From: an uncultured Sutterella sp.
Lineage (GTDB): Bacteria > Pseudomonadota > Gammaproteobacteria > Burkholderiales > Burkholderiaceae_F
Assembly: GCA_900543805.1 (NCBI GenBank)
Contig: UQTE01000001.1
Location: 248,001 to 312,000 of the forward strand
DNA: 64,000 bases
Direction of reading: 5' to 3'
A program made the translations under genes and the position numbers. Shown here one piece after another: positions 27,344 through 34,405 of this stretch (positions are counted from its first letter, which is position 1; each line of letters begins with the position of its first letter). The notes beneath the pieces are model-generated. The model searched no databases, was not told the DNA's origin, and worked only from the letters and a program-made list of their open reading frames with translations.

Positions 27344-28001
27344 AATTCTGGCGGAATTTCCCAAAATTCATCCGGTCTATCGGGGCGACCTGGACGGTCG
27401 CTCCGTTCGTTTTGAGGACGCCGACGTCGACGGTTGGCGACTGATCGGCAAAGGGGGCGAGCGTCTTACATGCTTCTCGCCTCTCTTTCCCGAGGGCTGC
27501 GTAAAACTCAGCGCGCGGTTTTGCTGTCCGCAGACCGTGCGCGAGGTCGACTACCTCAAGTACCTCCGAAAAAAGGGTGTGACGGCAAGTTTCATGCCGA
27601 AGTTCCTCGGTTCTCTCTCGTCTCCTTCCTACGTGGGGCTTGCGGTGGAGGCTTTTCTCCCGACCGAGGATCGGAAGATTTGGCTCCTCGGCGACTATCT
27701 CCGGGAAGTCAAAGGGGCGGACGAATCGGTGTGGAAGCGCCTCGAAGACGCCCTGCGCGCGACGAAGCGAGAAATGCATGAAAAGGGCGTCGTGGTGAGC
27801 GACATCGGAACCTCCAACATGTTCATCATCGAAGAAGCGGGGAGACTGCGCCCCGTGATTTTCGACGGCTATTACATTCCCGAGCACATCCCGACCGCGA
27901 AGTACATCCCGTGGTTTCGCAACCTTAAGATCAATCGGCAGTGGGCGAAGTTCGCCCGACGCTATCAACGCGCAACGGGGCGAACCATCAGTTTCGAATG
28001 A
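27330..28001 (+). CDS. YrbL-like (PhoP-regulated family) kinase-fold protein
   Basis: A 223-residue protein resembling the YrbL/PhoP regulatory network family, which has a reduced kinase-like fold. It shows LIGKGGERLTCFSPLFPEGCVKLSAR (nucleotide loop and Lys), TVREVDYLKYLRKKG, and the VVVSDIGTSNMFIIEE and PVIFDGYY segments in place of HRDxxxxN and DFG. Similar proteins are found in LPS and teichoic acid loci, so a sugar or lipid kinase role is possible but unproven. It begins 14 bases inside fur and so appears translationally coupled to it; it ends 14 bases inside the convergent ABC permease gene. Confidence 0.7.
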   Translation: MKNSEILAEFPKIHPVYRGDLDGRSVRFEDADVDGWRLIGKGGERLTCFSPLFPEGCVKLSARFCCPQTVREVDYLKYLRKKGVTASFMPKFLGSLSSPSYVGLAVEAFLPTEDRKIWLLGDYLREVKGADESVWKRLEDALRATKREMHEKGVVVSDIGTSNMFIIEEAGRLRPVIFDGYYIPEHIPTAKYIPWFRNLKINRQWAKFARRYQRATGRTISFE

Positions 28002-29562
28002 GGAGCCCCCGGAAGGCGACGTTCAGCGCAAAGATGATCGTCGCCATGGCGGCGCCGCTCGCGAGATACCCCGCATCGAGACTCTGAAGGGCCGCGACGG
28101 CGCCCGTGATGGTTTCGGGACTGTAGAGAAACACCAGGGCCGAAATCGTGGTGAGCGCGTTCGAGAAGAAATACGCGAACGTTTCCCTGAGCGGTCGTCC
28201 GCAAAGCGGCGCGAGGACTCTCATCGTCGTGTAGGCGTAACCGCGCCCCAAAAGAAGTCCCGCCGCTTCATAGGTGGCGGGAAGCGCCTTGAGACTTGTG
28301 CTGAGCGTCAGGTATCCCACCGTAAAGAGGTGCACGAGCGTGTTGAAGAGAACGAGCAGGCGGTTCCCCCATACGCCCGAAAAAATCTCCCAACCGCTCA
28401 GACTCATGGCAAATCCCAGGCCCAGAATCGTGCCCGGAACGGCCATGGGGAGGAGTGCCGCCGCATGAAAGAGGACGCCCACGGGCCGCACAGACGGACC
28501 GTGGCGCGTCATGAGAACGCTCGTCACCCAGGCGAGAAGGACGCCCGAGACGGCCGTCGAGAAGGCGAGTCCGAGACTGTTGAGAACCGGCGCGAAGCCG
28601 TAGGAGAGCGAAGTAAGCGAATAGGCCTCGAGCGTCCAGGCGCGATCATAAGGCCAGGCCTTGACGAAGGACGCAAGCACGACGGCGCCGATCGAAGCGA
28701 GCATGCCCGCCACGATGAACCAGGAAAGCCCTCCGAAAAAGACGTCTCGCCCCCGGTTTGGTTCGATTCTCAAGGCTTGCGGGGTTGCCCGTTCCTCTTT
28801 GCGGCGCGAGAGAAGTGTATAGGCACCGAAGGCGAGAAGCGACGGAACCATGAGCCAGAAGCTCAGCAGAGCTGCACGCTGAAAGTCCGCGAGACCGATC
28901 GCGTATTTGTAGATTTCGGTCGCGAGCATCGGAACATTGCCGCCCAAAAGCTTCGGTACGCCGAAGTCGGTGACGGTGAGAACGAAGGCAATCAGAAGGG
29001 CGTTGACGAGGGCATCCCGAAGATGCGGCAGGAGAACGGTTCGAAAACGTCGGGCGGCCCCGCTTCCCAAAAGAAGCGCGGCGTCAAGCAGGCGTTGGTC
29101 GAGCGTCCGGAAAGCGAGAGAGAGCTGCAGAGTCGTATGCGGAAGCGTAAAGAGAACGCCTCCGGCCAACAGTCCCGGCACGCCGTAGAGCGACGTCGGA
29201 AAGAGCAGTCCGTAGTTGCCGAAGAGATAGACGAGTCCCATGGCCGGCATGAAGGAGGGCGCCAGAAGCGGGACCATGAAAAGCAAGCCCAGCGCCTTGC
29301 GGCCCGGCGCCTTCGTCAACGTCATGGTGTAGGCGAGAATGCCGCCCAAAACCGTACTTAAAAGCGCCGTGAGGCCGCCCACCCAGAGCGTATTGCCGAC
29401 GGCGCGCAGCATCGGGGGCGAAAGAAGCATTCCGAGGACGTCTCCAGCGGACGTCGTCCCGGAAAAGGCTTCGCCTACCAACGCACCCAGCGGGAAGAGA
29501 ATCCCGACGGCGAGCGGAATCGTGAGAAGAAAAAGAAGGGGACGCATCACCATCGGCACCAC
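27988..29562 (-). CDS. ABC transporter permease, fused two-domain (Fe3+ / 2-aminoethylphosphonate type)
   Basis: A 524-residue inner-membrane protein with about twelve hydrophobic helices and two binding-protein-dependent permease domains (about residues 50-245 and 320-515). This duplicated form is shared by FbpB/SfuB ferric iron permeases and the putative PhnU-type 2-aminoethylphosphonate permeases. Three in-frame starts (29562, 29553, 29547) are possible; all overlap or abut the ATPase gene. It is the last gene of a five-gene operon that also encodes a binding protein, ATPase, cytidylyltransferase and LicD protein. Substrate is not certain. Confidence 0.85.
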   Translation of the reverse strand: MVPMVMRPLLFLLTIPLAVGILFPLGALVGEAFSGTTSAGDVLGMLLSPPMLRAVGNTLWVGGLTALLSTVLGGILAYTMTLTKAPGRKALGLLFMVPLLAPSFMPAMGLVYLFGNYGLLFPTSLYGVPGLLAGGVLFTLPHTTLQLSLAFRTLDQRLLDAALLLGSGAARRFRTVLLPHLRDALVNALLIAFVLTVTDFGVPKLLGGNVPMLATEIYKYAIGLADFQRAALLSFWLMVPSLLAFGAYTLLSRRKEERATPQALRIEPNRGRDVFFGGLSWFIVAGMLASIGAVVLASFVKAWPYDRAWTLEAYSLTSLSYGFAPVLNSLGLAFSTAVSGVLLAWVTSVLMTRHGPSVRPVGVLFHAAALLPMAVPGTILGLGFAMSLSGWEIFSGVWGNRLLVLFNTLVHLFTVGYLTLSTSLKALPATYEAAGLLLGRGYAYTTMRVLAPLCGRPLRETFAYFFSNALTTISALVFLYSPETITGAVAALQSLDAGYLASGAAMATIIFALNVAFRGLLIRN

Positions 29563-30557
29563 CTTGCCTTGGGAAGTTGAACGACGAGCAGTTCGCCCTC
29601 ACGAAGCCAGGGATGCTCCACCCGCACGACGTCCGCCGTGACGGTGGTTTTGAAGTCGTTCAAAAGCACGTGGGCGCGAAGCATGTCGCCCCGGAATTCG
29701 AGGCGTTGCACTTTGCCGACGAAACTCTCGGGGGCGGAAATCGTCTGTTCCGTGGGTTCGGAGAGCTTCACGTCCGCGTAGCGGATGCCGACGGTACCGT
29801 TTGAGGTTGGGAGCGTGAGCAGATTCATGTCGCCCACGAACGTGGCCGAGAAGGCGCTCTTCGGGTGTTCGTAAAGTTCGTCGGGCGTGCCGAAGTCTTC
29901 AAGCTTGCCGTCGTGGAGAACGGCCACGTAATCGGAGAGTGTGAGCGCTTCCGTACGGTCGTGCGTGACCATGAGCGTCGTCACGCCGCTTTTTCGCTGA
30001 ATCTCCCGCAGTTCTTCGCCGATTGCCGTACGACTCCAGGCGTCGAGCGCCGAGAGCGGTTCGTCGAGAAGCAGAATGCTTGGATTCGGCGCAAGTGCGC
30101 GTGCGATGGCGACGCGTTGTTGCTGACCGCCCGAGAGTTCATGAGGACGGCGTTCGCCAAAGGCTTCTAGTCCCACGAGCGCGAGCATTTCGCGCATGCG
30201 CGCCCGTCGGGCGTCGGTCGGCCAGAGGGGCGCTCCCGACGCGTCCTTCCCATGGAGACCGTAGAGGACGTTTTCCGCCACCGTGAGGTTCGGAAAGAGG
30301 GCGTACTGCTGAAACACCATCCCGATCTTGCGGCGAACGGGCGGAATGTCGGTGATTTCCGCGTCGTCCACGAAAATTTGGCCGCCGCTCGGACGCTCGA
30401 GTCCCGAGATGAGGCGCAATAGCGTGGACTTCCCGCAACCCGAAGGCCCGAGAATACTCGTGAAGCGCCCACCCGGGAAGGAGAGCGTGAGCGGGTGGAG
30501 CGCCACGGTCGAACCGAAGCGCTTCGAGAGGTCTCGAAGATGAAGCGTGTGACTCAT
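29547..30557 (-). CDS. ABC transporter ATP-binding protein (PotA/FbpC/PhnT-like)
   Basis: A 336-residue ATPase. Walker A GPSGCGKST at about residues 37-45, Q-loop in KIGMVFQQYALFPNLTVAENVLYGL, signature LSGGQQQRVAIARAL, Walker B SILLLDEPLSALD and the switch His in MVTHDRTEAL are intact. The C-terminal 90 residues form a TOBE-type regulatory domain (SFVGKVQRLEFRGDMLRAHVLL). It lies ten bases behind the binding-protein gene and overlaps the permease start, consistent with one importer. Confidence 0.92.
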   Translation of the reverse strand: MSHTLHLRDLSKRFGSTVALHPLTLSFPGGRFTSILGPSGCGKSTLLRLISGLERPSGGQIFVDDAEITDIPPVRRKIGMVFQQYALFPNLTVAENVLYGLHGKDASGAPLWPTDARRARMREMLALVGLEAFGERRPHELSGGQQQRVAIARALAPNPSILLLDEPLSALDAWSRTAIGEELREIQRKSGVTTLMVTHDRTEALTLSDYVAVLHDGKLEDFGTPDELYEHPKSAFSATFVGDMNLLTLPTSNGTVGIRYADVKLSEPTEQTISAPESFVGKVQRLEFRGDMLRAHVLLNDFKTTVTADVVRVEHPWLREGELLVVQLPKARWCRW

Positions 30558-30567
30558 GTGCGTGTCC

Positions 30568-31566
30568 TTATCGCTCTCCCACCACTTCCTGCCACTTTTG
30601 GAGAATTTCGGTTTTGCGCAGGGCGGCGTTTTGGAAGTTCATCGGAATCATGCGCTCGAGCGTCTTTTTTCCCTCGGGCATAGAGAAGTCTTCGCGGGCG
30701 GCAATGCCGCTGAAGTCGGCCGCAATGCGGGCGACTTCCTCGCCCGCGCAGAAGTTGAGAAACGCCTTGGCGGCTTCGGGATGCTTCGTGCCGGCGACAA
30801 CGGCGCTTCCCTCGGCGTCCCAACCGATGCCTTCAAGAGGCTCGACGACCCTGAGAGGAATCTTCGGGTTACGGTAGGGCTTCGTAAAGGCGTTGGAGCT
30901 GAGTCCAATGGCGATTTCCCCCTGCGCGACCATCGAGACCGGGCGCGATCCCGAGAACGTATAAAAGAGCATGTTCTCGTGAAGGGCTTTGACGAAGTCC
31001 CAGGTCTTTTCTTCGCCGAAGAGTTCCAACCAACCCAGAAGAATCATGTAGCCCGTACTTGACGAGACGGGGTGCGGCATGGCGATTTTTCCGCGATAGA
31101 CGGGATCGGCGAGGTCGGTCCAGTGCTTCGGAACGGGAAGATTCTGCCGCTCGAGAAGTTCTTCGTTCAGGCAGATGGCGCTTCCCCAGGCGTTGATGCC
31201 GACCCACATCGAATCCTTGGAGAGGAAGCGAGAGTCGAGCGCTTCGGCGTCTTTCGGTCGGTACGGCGTAAGGACGCCCTCGGCGGCAAGCGTCTCGAGT
31301 CCGATGACGGAAAGCGCGTGCACCACGTCCGCCTGCGGCGCGTTTCGCTCCGCGAGCAGACGTGCGACGATGGGCGAAGCGGAATCCCGCAGAAAGGTGA
31401 TTTCGATGTCGGGATGGCGGGCTTCGAAGGCCTCTTTGTAGAGCGTCAAAAGCTCGGGTTGCGAAGCCGTATAGACGCGTATCGTTTCGGCGCCGAGAGA
31501 GGACGAAACGAAGCCCGCGGCGAGAGCCGCCGTCAGAGCGGCTCGGCGAAGAACGGAAAGACGCAT
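30568..31566 (-). CDS. periplasmic substrate-binding protein of the same ABC importer (2-aminoethylphosphonate or iron type)
   Basis: A 332-residue exported protein starting at 31566, one base overlapping the cytidylyltransferase stop (TGATG). A signal peptide (RLSVLRRAALTAALAAGFVSSSLGA) is followed by TIRVYTASQPELLTLYKEAFEARHPDIEITFLRDSASPIVARLLAERN. The HALSVIGLETLAAEGVLTPY and YRGKIAMPHPVSSSTGYMIL segments resemble the putative phosphonate-binding (PhnS2-like) proteins of the Fe3+-binding superfamily. The usual YY tyrosine pair for iron binding is not seen at the C-terminal side, which favours an organic anion over iron, with moderate confidence. Confidence 0.83.
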   Translation of the reverse strand: MRLSVLRRAALTAALAAGFVSSSLGAETIRVYTASQPELLTLYKEAFEARHPDIEITFLRDSASPIVARLLAERNAPQADVVHALSVIGLETLAAEGVLTPYRPKDAEALDSRFLSKDSMWVGINAWGSAICLNEELLERQNLPVPKHWTDLADPVYRGKIAMPHPVSSSTGYMILLGWLELFGEEKTWDFVKALHENMLFYTFSGSRPVSMVAQGEIAIGLSSNAFTKPYRNPKIPLRVVEPLEGIGWDAEGSAVVAGTKHPEAAKAFLNFCAGEEVARIAADFSGIAAREDFSMPEGKKTLERMIPMNFQNAALRKTEILQKWQEVVGER

Positions 31567-32045
31567 CACTCGAGCTTGAACTCTTTCTTGATCGTTTCGA
31601 TGAGGAGACGCGCGATCTTGTCGGACGTGCTCGTCGACTTGTTCTTGAGGTTGAGCGAAATGAGGCAGTCGAGCACCCGTTCGCGGAGGATGGACGAGCT
31701 GATTCCCTCGGTGCGCGGAAAGATGACGAGTTTTTCTTCCGGAATATGGTTCGAATTGTCGTTGCCGTGCACGAGCAGATCGCAGTTGTGCGCCACGACG
31801 AAGGCGTCGTCGATGAGCCACGGGCAGGGAACGACTTCGTCGACGTAGCGGATCGCCTCGAGGATCTCCTTGCGCTCTTCAAAATTGAGTTCGGGAACGT
31901 AGCCCTTCTTCTTTTCAATTTCTTCGTCGGTGGTGAGCGCCACGACGACGGTTCCGATCTCGTGCGCCTTCTTCAAAAGGCGGATGTGACCGTGGTGAAG
32001 GAGAGTGGCCGACATGTCGACCATGACGCGCAAAGGCTTGTCCAT
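31566..32045 (-). CDS. TagD-like cytidylyltransferase
   Basis: A 159-residue nucleotidyltransferase. The HxGH motif is in LLHHGHIRLLKKAHEIG and the second catalytic block is RTEGISSSILRER, both typical of CTP:glycerol-3-phosphate and CTP:phosphoethanolamine cytidylyltransferases; LSxxERKEILEAIRYVDEVVP is present as NFEERKEILEAIRYVDEVVP. It therefore likely makes a CDP- or CMP-activated small alcohol or amino-phosphate. It lies between licD and the importer genes, with a 12-base gap to the former and a one-base overlap with the latter. The substrate is not certain. Confidence 0.85.
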   Translation of the reverse strand: MDKPLRVMVDMSATLLHHGHIRLLKKAHEIGTVVVALTTDEEIEKKKGYVPELNFEERKEILEAIRYVDEVVPCPWLIDDAFVVAHNCDLLVHGNDNSNHIPEEKLVIFPRTEGISSSILRERVLDCLISLNLKNKSTSTSDKIARLLIETIKKEFKLE

Positions 32046-32057
32046 AGTGAGACCTTT

Positions 32058-32792
32058 TCAGAAGTCGATGTACTGCACGCGAAAACGGCGGTCTTCGGGC
32101 GGCAGGGGAGTCATGTAGTCGTTGCCGTATTCTACCTTGAGGTAGACGTCGGGAACGCGGGGGCCCGGCATTTTTCGTCCGCAAAAGTCGAGCGCTCTCG
32201 TGACCGGCAGCATTCCGTCGAGCGGAAAGCTGTTGTCCTGATAGTACTTGGATTCGTAACGCAGCCGCGTGAAATGTGCGGCACGGTCCGCCTTGTTGCG
32301 AAGGTAATTGCGGATGGGGCGGCAGGGGTACTTGAGAAGACTCAGCAGAATTTTGGTGGGATGCCAGGCGGGATAACGGTGGCGGCTGTCGATCCACTTC
32401 TTGAGTCGGAGAAGCGTCTCCGATTCGGGCCCCGTTTTGCGCAGGACAAACAGATCCAGAAAAATGGGCTGCCACTTCGTCATGTCCTGACCTCGGACGA
32501 AGTGGTATCGGTCGTCGCGAAGTTTGAGAATGCGCCCGAGGTCGAGCTTCAGGTAGGGCGGCAATTCCGACTGCAGTGCGCAGAGCTTTTCGAAATGGGG
32601 GCGCGTCATCATGAGGTCGACGTCGTCGTCCCAGGGAATGAATCCGTGATGACGCACGGCGCCGAGCAGGGTGCCGAAGGAGAGCATGTATTCGATTCCG
32701 TGGGCTTCGCAGAAGTCGTCGAATTCGAAAAGAAGATCCTTCAGCTTTTCGTGGTAGCGTTGACGCTCATCGTCGGTGAGTTCAAGTTGCAT
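32058..32792 (-). CDS. LicD family phosphotransferase
   Basis: A 244-residue member of the LicD/FKTN family of nucleotidyltransferase-fold enzymes that attach phosphocholine or related groups to surface glycans. It shows FEFDDFCEAHGIEYMLSFGTLLGAVRHHGFIPWDDDVDLMMTRPHFEKL, with the DDDVD metal site at about residues 54-58, and the C-terminal VEYGNDYMTPLPPEDR. It is the first gene behind the tRNA-Val terminator and heads the cytidylyltransferase / importer operon, so donor synthesis and transfer are encoded together. Its base composition is normal for this genome, unlike the second LicD gene at 37.5 kb. Confidence 0.88.
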   Translation of the reverse strand: MQLELTDDERQRYHEKLKDLLFEFDDFCEAHGIEYMLSFGTLLGAVRHHGFIPWDDDVDLMMTRPHFEKLCALQSELPPYLKLDLGRILKLRDDRYHFVRGQDMTKWQPIFLDLFVLRKTGPESETLLRLKKWIDSRHRYPAWHPTKILLSLLKYPCRPIRNYLRNKADRAAHFTRLRYESKYYQDNSFPLDGMLPVTRALDFCGRKMPGPRVPDVYLKVEYGNDYMTPLPPEDRRFRVQYIDF

Positions 32793-32805
32793 GGGGCCCC
32801 CGCAA

Positions 32806-32839
32806 GCAAAAAGGCGCAGAAGATGTCTCTTCTGCGCCT
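32806..32839 (-). terminator. terminator of tRNA-Val
   Basis: Minus strand AGGCGCAGAAG / CTTCTGCGCCT (11 bp, 6-base loop) followed by TTTTTGCTT, nine bases behind the tRNA 3' end. Confidence 0.88.
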
Positions 32840-32847
32840 CGGAATTC

Positions 32848-32922
32848 TGGTGCGCGATACTGGTTTCGAACCAGTGACCCCTGCCGTGTGAAGGCAGTGC
32901 TCTACCACTGAGCTAACCGCGC
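32848..32922 (-). tRNA. tRNA-Val, anticodon CAC
   Basis: Cloverleaf of 75 bases with encoded CCA. Acceptor GCGCGGT / ATCGCGC (one G-T pair), D arm GCTCAGTGGTAGAGC, anticodon arm CTGCC / TTCACAC / GGCAG giving CAC, and T arm ACTGG / TTCGAAA / CCAGT. Reads GUG codons. Confidence 0.95.
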
Positions 32923-32937
32923 CAACTGAGAAAACGT

Positions 32938-32965
32938 ATTATACAGACTTCAAGGAAAAATGCAA
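32938..32965 (-). promoter_or_regulatory. promoter of tRNA-Val
   Basis: On the minus strand TTGCAT (32965-32960), 16-base spacer, perfect TATAAT (32943-32938), 15 bases ahead of the tRNA. Confidence 0.75.
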
Positions 32966-32992
32966 GGGTCCGGAAAGAAAAAGTTCAAAAAG

Positions 32993-33457
32993 TCAACCCG
33001 TGCGTCCGCCGATGCTGTCGCAACCCTTGTTCGCAAGCTCGTCGGCCTTCTCGTTGCCGGGTTCTCCGGCGTGTCCCTTTACCCAGCGCCACTCAATGTC
33101 GAACTGCCCGCAGAGACGGTCGAGCTCCTGCCAGAGCTCGCGGTTCTTGACGGGGGTCTTCGAGGCCGTCACCCAGTTTTTCTTTTTCCAACCATGTATC
33201 CACTTGGTGATGCCGTCCTTGACGTAGCTGCTGTCGGTGTGAATGACGACGGGGCAGGGACGGCGGATGAGCTTCAGGGCTTCGATGACGGCCGTGAGTT
33301 CCATTTGGTTGTTGGTGACGTTCGGCGCGCCGCCGAAAATTTCCTTCGTGTGGGCGCCCCATACGAGATAGGCTCCCCAACCGCCGATCCCGGGGTTGCC
33401 TTTGGATGCGCCGTCGGTCCAAATTTCGAGTTTCTTTTCCGTGTTGTCCGTTGTCAT
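32993..33457 (-). CDS. rnhA: ribonuclease HI RnhA
   Basis: Degrades the RNA strand of RNA-DNA hybrids. Start at 33457 overlaps the methyltransferase stop (ATGA) and gives 154 residues, like E. coli RNase HI (155). Catalytic residues: D in [18 protein letters not shown] in [15 protein letters not shown] in [23 protein letters not shown], and the H/D pair in [20 protein letters not shown] longer frame to 33832 runs back through the neighbouring gene and is not used. Confidence 0.96.
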   Translation of the reverse strand: MTTDNTEKKLEIWTDGASKGNPGIGGWGAYLVWGAHTKEIFGGAPNVTNNQMELTAVIEALKLIRRPCPVVIHTDSSYVKDGITKWIHGWKKKNWVTASKTPVKNRELWQELDRLCGQFDIEWRWVKGHAGEPGNEKADELANKGCDSIGGRTG

Positions 33458-34236
33458 GGCTGAGTGTCGATTTTCGAAGAGAGCGGGCGCGGGACGGTTT
33501 TTTGCCCCGCTTTGCCGGCAAGAGCGCTGAGTGTATCCGTAAACGAAGTCGTGACGGGCGGAATGCGGCCGGGGATTTTCTTGACGGCAGAGAGAAGATA
33601 GAGATTCCCGCACTGCGGAAACCAACGGTCTCCCGCCTTGTCGAGCCACCGCCAACGGTTGAGCGCCGTAAGACGCCGACATGCCGGGCGATAAATGCCG
33701 AAGTGACCTTCCTCCGTTCTCAGTCCCAAAAGAGCGAACCAGTCCTTGAGGCGCGGAACGCTGATGGGCATGGTGTCGGCGGGGAGATAAGGACGACATC
33801 CGAACCGAACGAACTGCTGATGCCACCACCAAGGGCCGAGAGGATTGAAGCCCGCCAGAAAGAGACGGCCTTCGGGGGCCAGAACGCGGACCGCTTCGGC
33901 GAGGAGTTGTTGCGGTACGGGTGAAAAGTCGAGACTGTGCGGCAAAACGACCAGATCGAAGCTTTCGTTCGCAAAGGGGAGCGCTTCAGGAAGTCCCCTG
34001 ACGAGATGCCAGTCCTCGCGAAGCGACTCTTCCCTCTCAGAAGGCAGATCGGAAAGGAGGAGCCAGTGTTCCTTCATGCCGTTGGCGCGCAGTGTGTCGA
34101 GAAACGGCATTCCAACCTGCAGGGCGCGGTCGCCGAGGACGTGCTCGACCATCCCGTCGAGAAGGCGGGATTCCCACTGTCGGACAACTTGTCCTGGCGG
34201 AGACTGAAAAAAGGAAAGCGTGTCTTCGGTCGGCAT
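33454..34236 (-). CDS. class I SAM-dependent methyltransferase
   Basis: A 260-residue protein with a Methyltransf_11-like core: [23 protein letters not shown] (motifs II-III) and [26 protein letters not shown]. The glycine-rich SAM loop is atypical ([13 protein letters not shown]). Small methyltransferases of this type are found directly before rnhA in many beta- and gammaproteobacteria; the substrate is not known. The rnhA start lies in its stop codon, so the two are co-translated. Its own start is divergent from the lytic transglycosylase gene. Confidence 0.8.
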   Translation of the reverse strand: MPTEDTLSFFQSPPGQVVRQWESRLLDGMVEHVLGDRALQVGMPFLDTLRANGMKEHWLLLSDLPSEREESLREDWHLVRGLPEALPFANESFDLVVLPHSLDFSPVPQQLLAEAVRVLAPEGRLFLAGFNPLGPWWWHQQFVRFGCRPYLPADTMPISVPRLKDWFALLGLRTEEGHFGIYRPACRRLTALNRWRWLDKAGDRWFPQCGNLYLLSAVKKIPGRIPPVTTSFTDTLSALAGKAGQKTVPRPLSSKIDTQP

Positions 34237-34405
34237 GTCATCTCACTGAAGAAGATTCCTGATCATCGTAAGGACGGCGCCTCACGTACGCTCACCCCTT
34301 AACAGATTGTTTCGCAATCCGCGTGAAGCACACGTTAGGCCCCAAGTCTTCCGTAGAATAGTGCATTCTCCCGAAGATCGATTTTTCTTTTCCCCAACGC
34401 CCTTC

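Noticed and set aside
32806..32965. tRNA-Val as an integration site for a genomic island carrying the LicD operon
   Set aside because: No integrase, no second copy of the tRNA 3' end in the window, and the LicD operon has normal base composition.
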